A stretch of DNA of 64,000 nucleotides from JBKBUF01 sp046290815 (GTDB lineage Bacteria > Bacteroidota > Bacteroidia > Cytophagales > Cytophagaceae): positions 62,001-126,000 of the forward strand of contig JBKBUF010000011.1 of assembly GCA_046290815.1 (NCBI GenBank). The letters are read 5' to 3'. A program made the position numbers and the translations under genes. The stretch's first letter is position 1. Each line of letters opens with the position of its first letter. This document shows, in pieces, positions 26,262 through 34,808 of the stretch. Below the pieces are notes generated by a model that saw only the letters and a list, made by a program, of their open reading frames with translations, did no database searches and was not told the origin of the DNA.

Positions 26262-26960
26262 ATGGAAAAGAGTATAGACTGTTTAATTATCGACGACGAG
26301 GAAATGTCTCGTAGTATGGTTAAACACTTCGTACAGCAGACTGAGTCACTCAACCTTGTAGGGGTGTGTGAAAGTGCTATTGAAGCTTCCAATATGATCA
26401 CCAAAACTAAAGTGGATGTACTGTTTTTGGATGTGGAGATGCCTGAGATGTCCGGTTATGATTTGATAAAATCTTTGGATGATCCTCCATTAATTGTCCT
26501 GATAACTTCAAAAAAGGAACATGCTGTTGAGGCTTTTGAATATAAAGTAGTGGATTACCTACTTAAACCACTTAATTATGCAAGATTTCTCACTGCAGTT
26601 AGCAAAGTAAAAGAAATACTGGATAGTTCTAAAATCAGTGTTTTAAACAAGAATGAACTTTATGTTCGTACCGAACAAAAGTTTGTGAGAATTATGTTAG
26701 ATGAAGTCCTCTATATTGAAGCTCTTGCAGATTACATAATGATTTTTACTAAAAACAATAAATACATTGTTCACTCCACTATGAAAGGATTCCAGGCCAG
26801 ATTGCCTCAGGACAGATTTTCAAGAGTACACAGATCTTATATTGTTAACAATGATAAAATTGAAGCTATAGAGAATTTATTCATCCTTATCGGAGGTAAA
26901 AGCATTCCTATAGGAGCCTCTTATAAAGATGAATTCATGGGAAGATTGAATTTGCTTTAA
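26262..26960 (+). CDS. LytTR response regulator
   Basis: 232 residues from ATG 26262 (MEKSIDCLIIDDEEMSR). The frame opens further upstream, inside ribE, but those 22 residues do not fit the domain. The receiver domain (1-120) has D11/D12, phospho-acceptor D57 (VLFLDVEMPEMSG) and Lys in YLLKPLNY. The C-terminal LytTR DNA-binding domain (~130-232) includes FVRIMLDEVLYIEALADYI and FSRVHRSYIVN. A separate sensor kinase is expected but is not adjacent. The 13-base gap suggests co-transcription with ribE. Confidence 0.93.
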   Translation: MEKSIDCLIIDDEEMSRSMVKHFVQQTESLNLVGVCESAIEASNMITKTKVDVLFLDVEMPEMSGYDLIKSLDDPPLIVLITSKKEHAVEAFEYKVVDYLLKPLNYARFLTAVSKVKEILDSSKISVLNKNELYVRTEQKFVRIMLDEVLYIEALADYIMIFTKNNKYIVHSTMKGFQARLPQDRFSRVHRSYIVNNDKIEAIENLFILIGGKSIPIGASYKDEFMGRLNLL

Positions 26961-26968
26961 TTCCTGAA

Positions 26969-27523
26969 TCAGCCAAAATATTTTTTTGATAATTTCTGGT
27001 ATATATTGAAATATATAACAGAAATTATCATGCCAATAAGGCTTCCAAATATAACATCCCCAGGATAATGTACCCCCAGATAAACTCTGCTGTAAGAAAC
27101 TGTAAACGTCCAAATGAACATCAATAGATAAAGGGGGCTTCTGCCACCCAGCAGGAATAGGAAGAACGTAAGTGCAAAAGTGTTGCTTGCATGACTTGAA
27201 ACAAAGCCATAAGCTCCCCCGCATCCATCAGGTAAATGCAAAGAAGCTGCAAATTCATGACAAGGTCGTGGCCTTTTCACTAATGGCTTAATCACTCTGG
27301 ATGTAAAAGCATCAGATGTGCCAATCATAAATGCAATCATCAATAATATCAAAGCAGCTTCCTTTCTGTAAATTTTTACCAGAAGCAAAAATATAAGCAG
27401 ATACAGTGGTATCCATACATCAGTCCTGGAACAAAATACCATAAGTTTATCCCAGAGTTCATTGTTGGATTCATTTATAAGAAATAAAAATTTCTTATCC
27501 CATCTGTCTAGTGCTTCAAACAT
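26969..27523 (-). CDS. PAP2-family membrane phosphatase
   Basis: 184 residues with about five membrane helices. The three phosphatase motifs are present: KPLVKRPRPC, GFVSSHASNTF (the PSGH-like motif with Ser-Ser-His) and SRVYLGVHYPGDV with the catalytic His and Asp. Members dephosphorylate phosphatidic acid, undecaprenyl pyrophosphate or similar lipid phosphates at the membrane. It overlaps the end of hemF by eight bases and is co-transcribed with it. Confidence 0.9.
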   Translation of the reverse strand: MFEALDRWDKKFLFLINESNNELWDKLMVFCSRTDVWIPLYLLIFLLLVKIYRKEAALILLMIAFMIGTSDAFTSRVIKPLVKRPRPCHEFAASLHLPDGCGGAYGFVSSHASNTFALTFFLFLLGGRSPLYLLMFIWTFTVSYSRVYLGVHYPGDVIFGSLIGMIISVIYFNIYQKLSKKYFG

Positions 27524-28409
27524 TTATCCAGTCAATAGCTTTTTTAAGTTGTTGCAATGTTTTTTCCTCAGCAGAATTTTTCTCCGGGGAATAATTATAT
27601 TCCCAAACAGCTTCCGGAGGCATGCTCAATAAAATTGATTCAGTTCTGCCTCCTGTATCCAGACCGAATTTTGTTCCTTTGTCATATAGCAGATTAAATT
27701 CTACATATCTGCTCCTTCTAAGTTTTTGCCATAGTTTTTCTCTTTCAGTAAAAGATTTAATACCGATTAGTTCGATTTGCTTACTGTAAATATTTACGAA
27801 ACTATTTCCAACTTCTTTCACAAACTGAAATAATTCTTCTTTTGAAAGAGGTTCATTTGTACTTAATCTGTCAAAGAAGATACCTCCGATTCCTCTGGTT
27901 TCTCCTCTATGCGCAAGATAAAAATAATCATCTGCCCAATTTTTAAACCTGGAATAATAATCAGGATGAAATTTATCACATACAGTTTTTAAGCTACTGT
28001 GAAAGATTTTTCCATTAAAAGGATTTATATAGTGAGGAGTTAAGTCTATTCCACCACCAAACCACCATGTACCTTCACTCATTTCAAAGTATCGAACATT
28101 CATATGAATGATCGGGTGCCAGGGATTATATGGATGGAGTACAATGGATACACCTGAAGCAAAGAAGTCAGCTGCAGGTAGTCCGAGTGCCTGCATAATC
28201 TTTTCGGGAGTAGGGCCATGTACAGCAGAAAATGCAACACCGCCTTTTTCAATAATATTCCCACCTTTGATGGTGTTGGTAATTCCACCGCCGCCTTCTT
28301 TCCTTTCCCAAACATCGGAGCTGAATTTGCCTGAGCCATCCATACTTTCAAGTCCGGCGCAAATGCTTTTTTGAAGATCCCGAAAAAATGCTTCAGCTTC
28401 TTTTTTCAT
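27516..28409 (-). CDS. hemF: oxygen-dependent coproporphyrinogen III oxidase
   Basis: 297 residues, full length. It performs the oxidative decarboxylation of coproporphyrinogen III to protoporphyrinogen IX in haem synthesis. Clear signatures are WERKEGGGGITNTIKGGNIIEKGGV, HPYNPWHPIIHMNVRYFE, WWFGGGIDLTPHY and RGETRGIGGIFFDRL. It lies 53 bases downstream of tamL and overlaps the PAP2 gene. Confidence 0.97.
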   Translation of the reverse strand: MKKEAEAFFRDLQKSICAGLESMDGSGKFSSDVWERKEGGGGITNTIKGGNIIEKGGVAFSAVHGPTPEKIMQALGLPAADFFASGVSIVLHPYNPWHPIIHMNVRYFEMSEGTWWFGGGIDLTPHYINPFNGKIFHSSLKTVCDKFHPDYYSRFKNWADDYFYLAHRGETRGIGGIFFDRLSTNEPLSKEELFQFVKEVGNSFVNIYSKQIELIGIKSFTEREKLWQKLRRSRYVEFNLLYDKGTKFGLDTGGRTESILLSMPPEAVWEYNYSPEKNSAEEKTLQQLKKAIDWINV

Positions 28410-28462
28410 TTAACAATTTTTCTTATAAAATAATAAACCTTAAAGCTTATTTATGCAATATA

Positions 28463-30853
28463 CTAGAAAGGATAACCAATACCAATGTTGACCACAGTTT
28501 GCCTGCGTCGCCCAAAAGGAGGTCGCTGAATCAAGTATTTACCGACAAATTTATCACCTGCCGGTTCTCCCGGATCATATATTTTACTTCCTATATCAAA
28601 TCTGAGAATGAGGAATGAGAAGTTTAACCTGATACCATATCCTGCACCTACTGCAATTTGCTGGTAAAATTTATCAAGCTGAAATTGACTCCCTGGTCTT
28701 GTTCCTTCTTCTAAAGTCCAAACATTACCTGCATCTACAAACAAAGCACCGTCAAAAAATCCCATAATCTTAAAACGATATTCGTAGTTGTTTTCAAAAA
28801 GGATTTCGCCAGGTTGCTCAAATCCAATACCAGTTGTAGGTTGTTTATAACTTCCAGGTCCAAGTCTTCTGGGGTGCCAGGCTCTGATACTGTTACTTCC
28901 ACCTGCAAAGAAATATTTTTCATAAGGTAGAACGCCAAGGTTTCCTTTGCCGAAAGGCCTTGCCACTCCTCCGTTGAATCGAATTACAAATACATTTGTT
29001 GGACTGGTAGGCTTATAGAATCTGATATCTGAGCTTGCTCTGTAAAACTGGAAATATTGCAGGTCAAAGAGTGTTCCGGATCCTCTTCCTGCAAGGGCAG
29101 GCAATAAACCGCCAATTTCTAGGAATGGCCTGAAATATTTTGAAGGTTTTACTTTCCCGAATTCGTTGTTGTTGTACACATAATACATGTTGTAAGAGGT
29201 AACAATAGCGTTGCGGAAACTGACTCTAAGATTATTCCCTCTTGCAGCAAGTTCTTCAAGATATTCATTGAATGATGGACGTATTTTTGAGTTGATAATA
29301 TTTACGTCAATAGGTGTAATGAAAAATTGCTTGTAAATACGGGGCATCCAGCTATAGGTCAATGCAGCCCTTATGGTCTGCCTGTTAAACTCAAATCTAT
29401 CCTGAAGATTATATCCGCTTTGGAACCTGGTTTTAGGATTATAGTCTCTGAAAAGAAATCTTAGCCTTGTAGGAAAAAATATTACAGGAAAAGTAACACT
29501 GGTATTTACTCCATATTCATAAGTGCGGAATACTCCTCCTTCTTCTGTAAAACCATATTGTCCATCTATAGCATATCTGAAACTTGTTTCATACAGTTCA
29601 TAGGCTTTGAGAAAATTTCTTGATCTTATGGTAATGTTTCCGAATGGTCCCGGCACCAGGGCCTGCCCGACGTTTATTCCGTATTCCTGGGTGAGAGAAT
29701 ATTTTTGTAGCGGACTAGTGTTTATATAACCAATTAGTGTATTCAAAGTATCAGTTTCTTTTTTTTCGAAATTGATACTTACAAATTTGTACATATCCAT
29801 TCCACCGAGTTGTCTCTGTGTTCTCTGTACATCTGACTGGTTATATAATTTACCAGGTTTAAAGCTTACTTTGCTGTCAAGGATTTTCCTTGAAAATCTT
29901 TTATTATAAAACACATATTCTACATTCCTGAATGACATAGTGTCTCTGGTTTGGTCCGGACGATAACTTATGTCTGTGTTATATATAACCTGTTCTATAT
30001 GGTACTGCTTATGACCATCCGTTCCCGGAGGATTTCTGATGATTAATTGAATGTCCACTCTGTGGTTACGCACTGTAGAATCAACATGAAAGAAGATGTA
30101 CTGACGGGAAAAATCAAAGTATCCATTATCCTTCATCAGCCTGTTTATCCTTTCTCTCTCTGCAGTCAAATGTTCCTCTTTGTATCTTTCTCCCGGTTTG
30201 ATAGGAGACTCTCCTTTAACCTGATGAACCAACTGACGGATATTGGCGTCTTCAATAGTATCGTTAAATGAGTTGATGTAATATGCCGGTCCCTCGAAAA
30301 CATTAAATCTTACTGTAACTTTTTTTCCGGAGGTGTCTGCGGTTGCAGTTACTCTGCTTCTGAAATAACCCTGGGCTGTTAAAAAATAATTCATTTGCCT
30401 TCTGGTGACCTCCATAAGTGAAGAATCATAAATTGCCGGTGGTTCTCCGGGGGCACGCATTAGCCAGTTACCTTCCCTAAGCCTTCTCTTTAGCTTTTCA
30501 AGCTTTCTGTCTTTTCTGTTACGAAGTCTTTCTTTTTTTCTTTCCTTTTCAGCTTTTTCAATTCTATTATTGAAGTCTTCTTCGGTTTCCTGAATTTCGT
30601 TGGCAATTGCGGTAGAATCATAAAACCGTTTCCCGAAATAGTAAATGTGAACGTAAGGCATTAAGCCTAAAAACCGGTTGTTGGGCGTTTGGCGATAAAA
30701 TTGACTTAATTCATCATTTCCGATTTTTTTATTACCTTTTATTTTTTGGGAATATAAAAGATACTGATCTTCCCTCAGATGTTTTACGGGAGCGCAGCCA
30801 TAATTCAATAAAAATATTCCGGCAAAAAATAAAATGTAATAAATTGATTTCAA
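28463..30853 (-). CDS. tamL: outer-membrane assembly lipoprotein TamL (BamA/TamA family)
   Basis: 796 residues. The N-terminal hydrophobic signal ends at Cys20 (LLNYGCAPVKHL), so the protein is probably a lipoprotein, as TamL is in Bacteroidota. A basic coiled stretch (~90-130) and POTRA-like domains (~160-330, with ERERINRLMKDNGYFDF) precede a C-terminal 16-strand type barrel with conserved motifs YFFAGGSNSIRAWHPRRLGPGS and a terminal aromatic (GIGYPF). TamL forms the outer-membrane half of the Tam machinery with TamB (11731-16350). Its start lies 12 bases from the divergent RNA methyltransferase start. Confidence 0.92.
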   Translation of the reverse strand: MKSIYYILFFAGIFLLNYGCAPVKHLREDQYLLYSQKIKGNKKIGNDELSQFYRQTPNNRFLGLMPYVHIYYFGKRFYDSTAIANEIQETEEDFNNRIEKAEKERKKERLRNRKDRKLEKLKRRLREGNWLMRAPGEPPAIYDSSLMEVTRRQMNYFLTAQGYFRSRVTATADTSGKKVTVRFNVFEGPAYYINSFNDTIEDANIRQLVHQVKGESPIKPGERYKEEHLTAERERINRLMKDNGYFDFSRQYIFFHVDSTVRNHRVDIQLIIRNPPGTDGHKQYHIEQVIYNTDISYRPDQTRDTMSFRNVEYVFYNKRFSRKILDSKVSFKPGKLYNQSDVQRTQRQLGGMDMYKFVSINFEKKETDTLNTLIGYINTSPLQKYSLTQEYGINVGQALVPGPFGNITIRSRNFLKAYELYETSFRYAIDGQYGFTEEGGVFRTYEYGVNTSVTFPVIFFPTRLRFLFRDYNPKTRFQSGYNLQDRFEFNRQTIRAALTYSWMPRIYKQFFITPIDVNIINSKIRPSFNEYLEELAARGNNLRVSFRNAIVTSYNMYYVYNNNEFGKVKPSKYFRPFLEIGGLLPALAGRGSGTLFDLQYFQFYRASSDIRFYKPTSPTNVFVIRFNGGVARPFGKGNLGVLPYEKYFFAGGSNSIRAWHPRRLGPGSYKQPTTGIGFEQPGEILFENNYEYRFKIMGFFDGALFVDAGNVWTLEEGTRPGSQFQLDKFYQQIAVGAGYGIRLNFSFLILRFDIGSKIYDPGEPAGDKFVGKYLIQRPPFGRRRQTVVNIGIGYPF

Positions 30854-30865
30854 ATTTGTCTCCTT

Positions 30866-31621
30866 ATGATATCAAACGCACAAATAAAACTTGTTAAGGC
30901 ATTACAAATTAAAAAATACCGTAATACCCACCAAATGTTTCCGGTGGAAGGGGCAAAAAACATTCAGGAGATATTGAAATCTGATTATAAGATTGCAGAG
31001 GCCTATCTGACAGAATCATTTGCCGGGAAAGCTAGCCCTCAGTTGGATAATAAGGGGATAAAATATGAAATTGTAACGGAGAAAGACCTGGAGCGAATGG
31101 GTTCATTTCAAAGCAACAATGCCGGTTTATTGTTGGTGGAGATGAAAGCTAATGAGCTGCTGCTAAATGAGAATGAGCTGGTATTGGTCTTGGACGATCT
31201 TAGAGATCCCGGAAACTTAGGCACTCTTATCAGGATATGTGACTGGTATGGCATAAGGAAAATCTTATGTTCTGAGAATACTGCAGAAATGTATAATCCG
31301 AAGGTAATTGCAGCCTCTATGGGCTCGTTTTCCAGAGTAAAAATTTATTACTGCGATCTTATGGAATACTTTAAAAAATATAAAAAAGATTTACCGGTTT
31401 ATGGAGCATTCCTGGAAGGGGATTCATTATATGAAACCCATTTTGACACTGCCGCATTCATTGTATTAGGAAATGAATCGCATGGTATCAGTAGTGAATT
31501 AGTAAAATTAGTGTCAAAAAAAATTACCATACCTTCCTATGGAAAAGCAGAATCACTGAATGCTGCAATTGCAGGTGCAATAATTATTGACAATGTAAAG
31601 CGGTTGTTAAGTGGGAAATAG
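30866..31621 (+). CDS. TrmH family (SPOUT) RNA 2'-O-methyltransferase
   Basis: 251 residues. The N-terminal substrate-binding domain (1-95) is followed by the SpoU methyltransferase knot: LVLDDLRDPGNLGTLIRICDWYG, then FIVLGNESHGIS and IPSYGKAESLNAAIAGAI. Such enzymes methylate ribose 2'-OH in rRNA or tRNA; the target is not predictable here. It is divergent from tamL with a 12-base gap. Confidence 0.93.
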   Translation: MISNAQIKLVKALQIKKYRNTHQMFPVEGAKNIQEILKSDYKIAEAYLTESFAGKASPQLDNKGIKYEIVTEKDLERMGSFQSNNAGLLLVEMKANELLLNENELVLVLDDLRDPGNLGTLIRICDWYGIRKILCSENTAEMYNPKVIAASMGSFSRVKIYYCDLMEYFKKYKKDLPVYGAFLEGDSLYETHFDTAAFIVLGNESHGISSELVKLVSKKITIPSYGKAESLNAAIAGAIIIDNVKRLLSGK

Positions 31622-31626
31622 AAGGT

Positions 31627-32451
31627 TCAGGGTTTATTCAGATATAAATACCCGTCGATTAGTGAATGCGCGAGGTATATCAGAGGTGTAAGTACAATAG
31701 CCAATGAAAGCTTTACCATGTAATTGATAATGCCAACCGAAAATACCAATGCCAGCGGCCATTTACCTTCCTCAGGCAATAAGTAGAAAGCAAGAAATAA
31801 AACAAGGAAGCTATCCAGTATTTGTGATATTACTGTAGAGCCGGTAGCCCTCAGCCAAATCAGTTTTCCATTGGTTTTCTTTCTGATGTATTGAAATAAA
31901 TAAGCATCTAATAACTGACTGATAAGAAAAGCCGTGACAGAGCCTATGATAATATTTGTTCCCTGCCCGAATATTTTACTGAAAGCAAAATTGATATTGA
32001 AGTTATCCTCTCCTCTGTGAATTTGGATCCAGAATTCTGCCGGCTCGAGCCAGATGGTGACGGAAAGAACTGCAAAAACATAAATGATCAGTCCTGTGGC
32101 AAGAAAACTTATTTTCTTTACACCTGATTTTCCAAAATACTCATTGATGATGTCCGTGGTGAGAAAGATCACAGGCCATATTACTGCGCCTGAAGTCAGA
32201 TTGAAATCAAGGATAAAATCAGCAAATAATTTTAATCCTGCAGGAGGGAGACTTAATGATTTTTCTAAAGAAAAAATTTTGACTCCTATAATTTCTGCTA
32301 CGATAGCATTGGTGATAAAAATTCCTGACAACAAAAGCAGGAGGTTGTTTTTTCTTTTTTGTATTAACAAAGAATTGCCGGAGACAAAACTTTCCGATGT
32401 TTTCTCTACTGTGTCAGCCAGCGCTTCATGGGGAATTTGTTTATTCTTCAT
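31627..32451 (-). CDS. queuosine precursor transporter (YhhQ/VUT family)
   Basis: 274 residues with about seven membrane helices. The family marks are FILDFNLTSGAVIWPVIFLTTDIINEYFGKS and FGQGTNIIIGSVTAFLISQLLDAYLFQ. These proteins import pre-queuosine bases for tRNA modification. The N-terminal ~35 residues are polar. Its start overlaps the end of rnz by 11 bases, so they are coupled. Confidence 0.9.
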   Translation of the reverse strand: MKNKQIPHEALADTVEKTSESFVSGNSLLIQKRKNNLLLLLSGIFITNAIVAEIIGVKIFSLEKSLSLPPAGLKLFADFILDFNLTSGAVIWPVIFLTTDIINEYFGKSGVKKISFLATGLIIYVFAVLSVTIWLEPAEFWIQIHRGEDNFNINFAFSKIFGQGTNIIIGSVTAFLISQLLDAYLFQYIRKKTNGKLIWLRATGSTVISQILDSFLVLFLAFYLLPEEGKWPLALVFSVGIINYMVKLSLAIVLTPLIYLAHSLIDGYLYLNKP

Positions 32452-33364
32452 TGATAGAAAACGTGCTGCCCTCTTCGGCTAAATAAGTCTCAGGAAATAT
32501 ATTTTTTGCTTCTTCAAGTAATGGTTCTATTTGTTTATATCTGGCAGAAAAATGTCCTATAATTAATCTTCCTACATTGGCTTTGGTGGCAATGATGGCC
32601 GCTTCTTCTGCTGTACTATGAAATGTTTCTTTTGCTCTTACTTTCATATCAGAAAGAAATGTGGCTTCATGATAAAGTAGGTCGGTACCCTGAACGATCG
32701 GAAGAATGGATTCTTCATAAGCTGTATCGGAGCAATATGCATAAGATCTGCTTTTTTTAGGAGGGAAAGTTAAGTCCTGGTTGTAGTATAATACATTCCC
32801 GTCTTCATCTAAAACATCTTCACCTCTTTTCAGAGAAGCCATTTGCAGAAGACTTAAATTTTCAGGCAACTTTAGTTTGTTTAATCTATGCTTCTTTGGT
32901 TTTTCTTTGATCAAAAATCCTGAACAGGCAATTCGATGTGTAAGAGGAATGGTTTCAACGGTCAGGTTTTCCAGATCAAGAATAATGTTGTTAGAGGTAG
33001 TATCAATACAGGTGAAACTAATTGGAAAGGATAGAAAAGTTTCTGAGTATTTTAGTTGAATGGTAATTATTTCATCCAATCCTCTGGGACCGAATATTTT
33101 TAATTCTTTATTTCTGCCATTCAGATGCATACTGCTAAGCAACCCGACCAGACCCAGGTAATGATCGCCATGCAAATGGGATATGAAGATATAAGATATC
33201 TTATTGTATTTGAATTTGAATTTATAGAGCTGATACTGGGTGGCTTCACCGCAATCAAAAAGAAAAATGTCTCCTCCTATGGTGATGAGCTGACTTGAAT
33301 GGTGCCTGTTGTAAACAGGTGTTGCTGAACTTGACCCTAGTATTTTTACTTCAAAGGTTGACAA
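32441..33364 (-). CDS. rnz: ribonuclease Z
   Basis: 307 residues. It removes 3' trailers of tRNA precursors. The metallo-beta-lactamase signature HLHGDH is at residues 63-68 (FISHLHGDHYLGLVGLL), with HSTAEEAA and GHFSARY later as the remaining zinc ligands, and the start EVKILGSSSATP is typical. It lies five bases after the STAS gene stop and overlaps the queuosine transporter gene. Confidence 0.96.
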   Translation of the reverse strand: MSTFEVKILGSSSATPVYNRHHSSQLITIGGDIFLFDCGEATQYQLYKFKFKYNKISYIFISHLHGDHYLGLVGLLSSMHLNGRNKELKIFGPRGLDEIITIQLKYSETFLSFPISFTCIDTTSNNIILDLENLTVETIPLTHRIACSGFLIKEKPKKHRLNKLKLPENLSLLQMASLKRGEDVLDEDGNVLYYNQDLTFPPKKSRSYAYCSDTAYEESILPIVQGTDLLYHEATFLSDMKVRAKETFHSTAEEAAIIATKANVGRLIIGHFSARYKQIEPLLEEAKNIFPETYLAEEGSTFSINEE

Positions 33365-33369
33365 TCTTT

Positions 33370-33753
33370 TTATTCTTCCGGATTTTCCTGTCTTAGATTT
33401 TGTTCAATCTCATTCATAAAAATCGCATCCACAGACTCTTCAACGGTAGGAACGATGTTTAGAATCGAATCCAGGTGAGAAATTTTTACCAATTTCAGTA
33501 CATGTTCGCTGGCGCCGGTAAGAATAAACATTCCCTGTTCATTTTCGCAAAGTCTGTTACCAACCAGAATAGAGCTAAGGCCTGAAGAATCAATGTATTT
33601 TACCTCTGCCAGGTTAAGGATAATGTTTTTTACACCTTCTGCATTTAATTTAACTAATTCGGATTTAAGGTCGGGAGCAATAGCAGAAGTCATCTTTTCT
33701 TCATGCAACTGTAAAAGGGAGTACTTTTCAGTTTTCTCAATGGTGTATTTCAT
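33370..33753 (-). CDS. STAS domain protein (anti-sigma factor antagonist type)
   Basis: 127 residues, a single STAS domain with phosphorylatable serines in KYIDSSGLSSILVGNRL (residues 55-57, DSS). Relatives of SpoIIAA bind anti-sigma factor kinases in partner-switching systems. No kinase or SpoIIE-type phosphatase is adjacent, so its partner is unknown. A short acidic tail follows the domain. It lies between purC and rnz in the same leftward run. Confidence 0.9.
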   Translation of the reverse strand: MKYTIEKTEKYSLLQLHEEKMTSAIAPDLKSELVKLNAEGVKNIILNLAEVKYIDSSGLSSILVGNRLCENEQGMFILTGASEHVLKLVKISHLDSILNIVPTVEESVDAIFMNEIEQNLRQENPEE

Positions 33754-33797
33754 AAGTAGTTTGGGTTCTTAGTAATTCTAAATTTAGGAAAAATCTT

Positions 33798-34742
33798 TCA
33801 AAAATCAATGGTTATTGCCCGTTCAATGTTAGATTTTATTCGATTTATAGTATTTTCTTTGGCCTGTTTCTGAAATTTTTCTCCTGTTACCTTTTCAAAT
33901 AGCTCGATATATCTTTCAGAAATGCTTTTGACAACTTCGTCTGTCATTTCAGGTACTTTTTGTCCATCTTTTCCCTGAAAGCCGTTTTCAATAAGCCATT
34001 GTCTTACAAATTCTTTGGACAGCTGTTTTTGCTTTTCTCCTTTTGCCTGTCTCTCCTTATAACCATCCAGATAAAAATATCTTGATGAGTCAGGGGTATG
34101 CACTTCGTCGATCAAAATTATTTTACCATCGTGCTGCCCAAATTCATACTTTGTATCCACCAGTATCAGTCCTCTTTCTCTGGCAATCTCAGTTCCGCGT
34201 TGAAACAAGGCTCTGGTGTATTTCTCCATAGTCAGATAATCTTCTTCTGACACGAGCCCTCTTTTTAAAATCTCCTCTCTGGATATGTCTTCATCATGTC
34301 CTTCGGAGGCTTTGGTTGTAGGTGTAATGATAGGTTCTGGGAAGGGATCATTTTCCTTTAATCCTTCAGGAAGTTTCACTCCGCATAATATCCGTTTCCC
34401 TGAATTATATTCTCTCCATGCATGGCCGGCCAGGTATCCGCGTATTACCATCTCAACCGGGATGGCATTGCATTTTATGCCGATGGTTACGCTTGGGTCC
34501 GGAACACTTTTTACCCAATTGGGAACAATATCTGAAGTGGCTTTTAAAAATTTTGCAGCAATCTGATTCAAAACCTGTCCTTTATATGGGATGGCTCTGG
34601 GAAGCACAACATCAAAGGCTGATATCCTGTCTGTTACAACAACAACTAGCTTGTCGTTAAACGAATACACATCGCGAACTTTCCCTTTGTAAAATCCGGT
34701 CTGGCCAGGAAAACTGAAGTTGGTTTCTTTTACTGCTTCCAT
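33798..34742 (-). CDS. purC: SAICAR synthetase
   Basis: 314 residues, the longer form of the enzyme. It joins aspartate to carboxyaminoimidazole ribonucleotide with ATP in purine synthesis. The signatures include GKVRDVYSFNDKLVVVVTDRISAFDV, VEMVIRGYLAGHAWREY, TPTTKASEGHDEDIS and LILVDTKYEFG. A -7-like TATTTTTG (minus strand, 34762-34769) upstream could give it its own promoter within the longer run. Confidence 0.96.
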   Translation of the reverse strand: MEAVKETNFSFPGQTGFYKGKVRDVYSFNDKLVVVVTDRISAFDVVLPRAIPYKGQVLNQIAAKFLKATSDIVPNWVKSVPDPSVTIGIKCNAIPVEMVIRGYLAGHAWREYNSGKRILCGVKLPEGLKENDPFPEPIITPTTKASEGHDEDISREEILKRGLVSEEDYLTMEKYTRALFQRGTEIARERGLILVDTKYEFGQHDGKIILIDEVHTPDSSRYFYLDGYKERQAKGEKQKQLSKEFVRQWLIENGFQGKDGQKVPEMTDEVVKSISERYIELFEKVTGEKFQKQAKENTINRIKSNIERAITIDF

Positions 34743-34808
34743 TTTGTAATATTAATGGAAGCAAAAATAGGAAAAAAATAATACTGTTAAGTTTTACTTA
34801 TAAAAAAA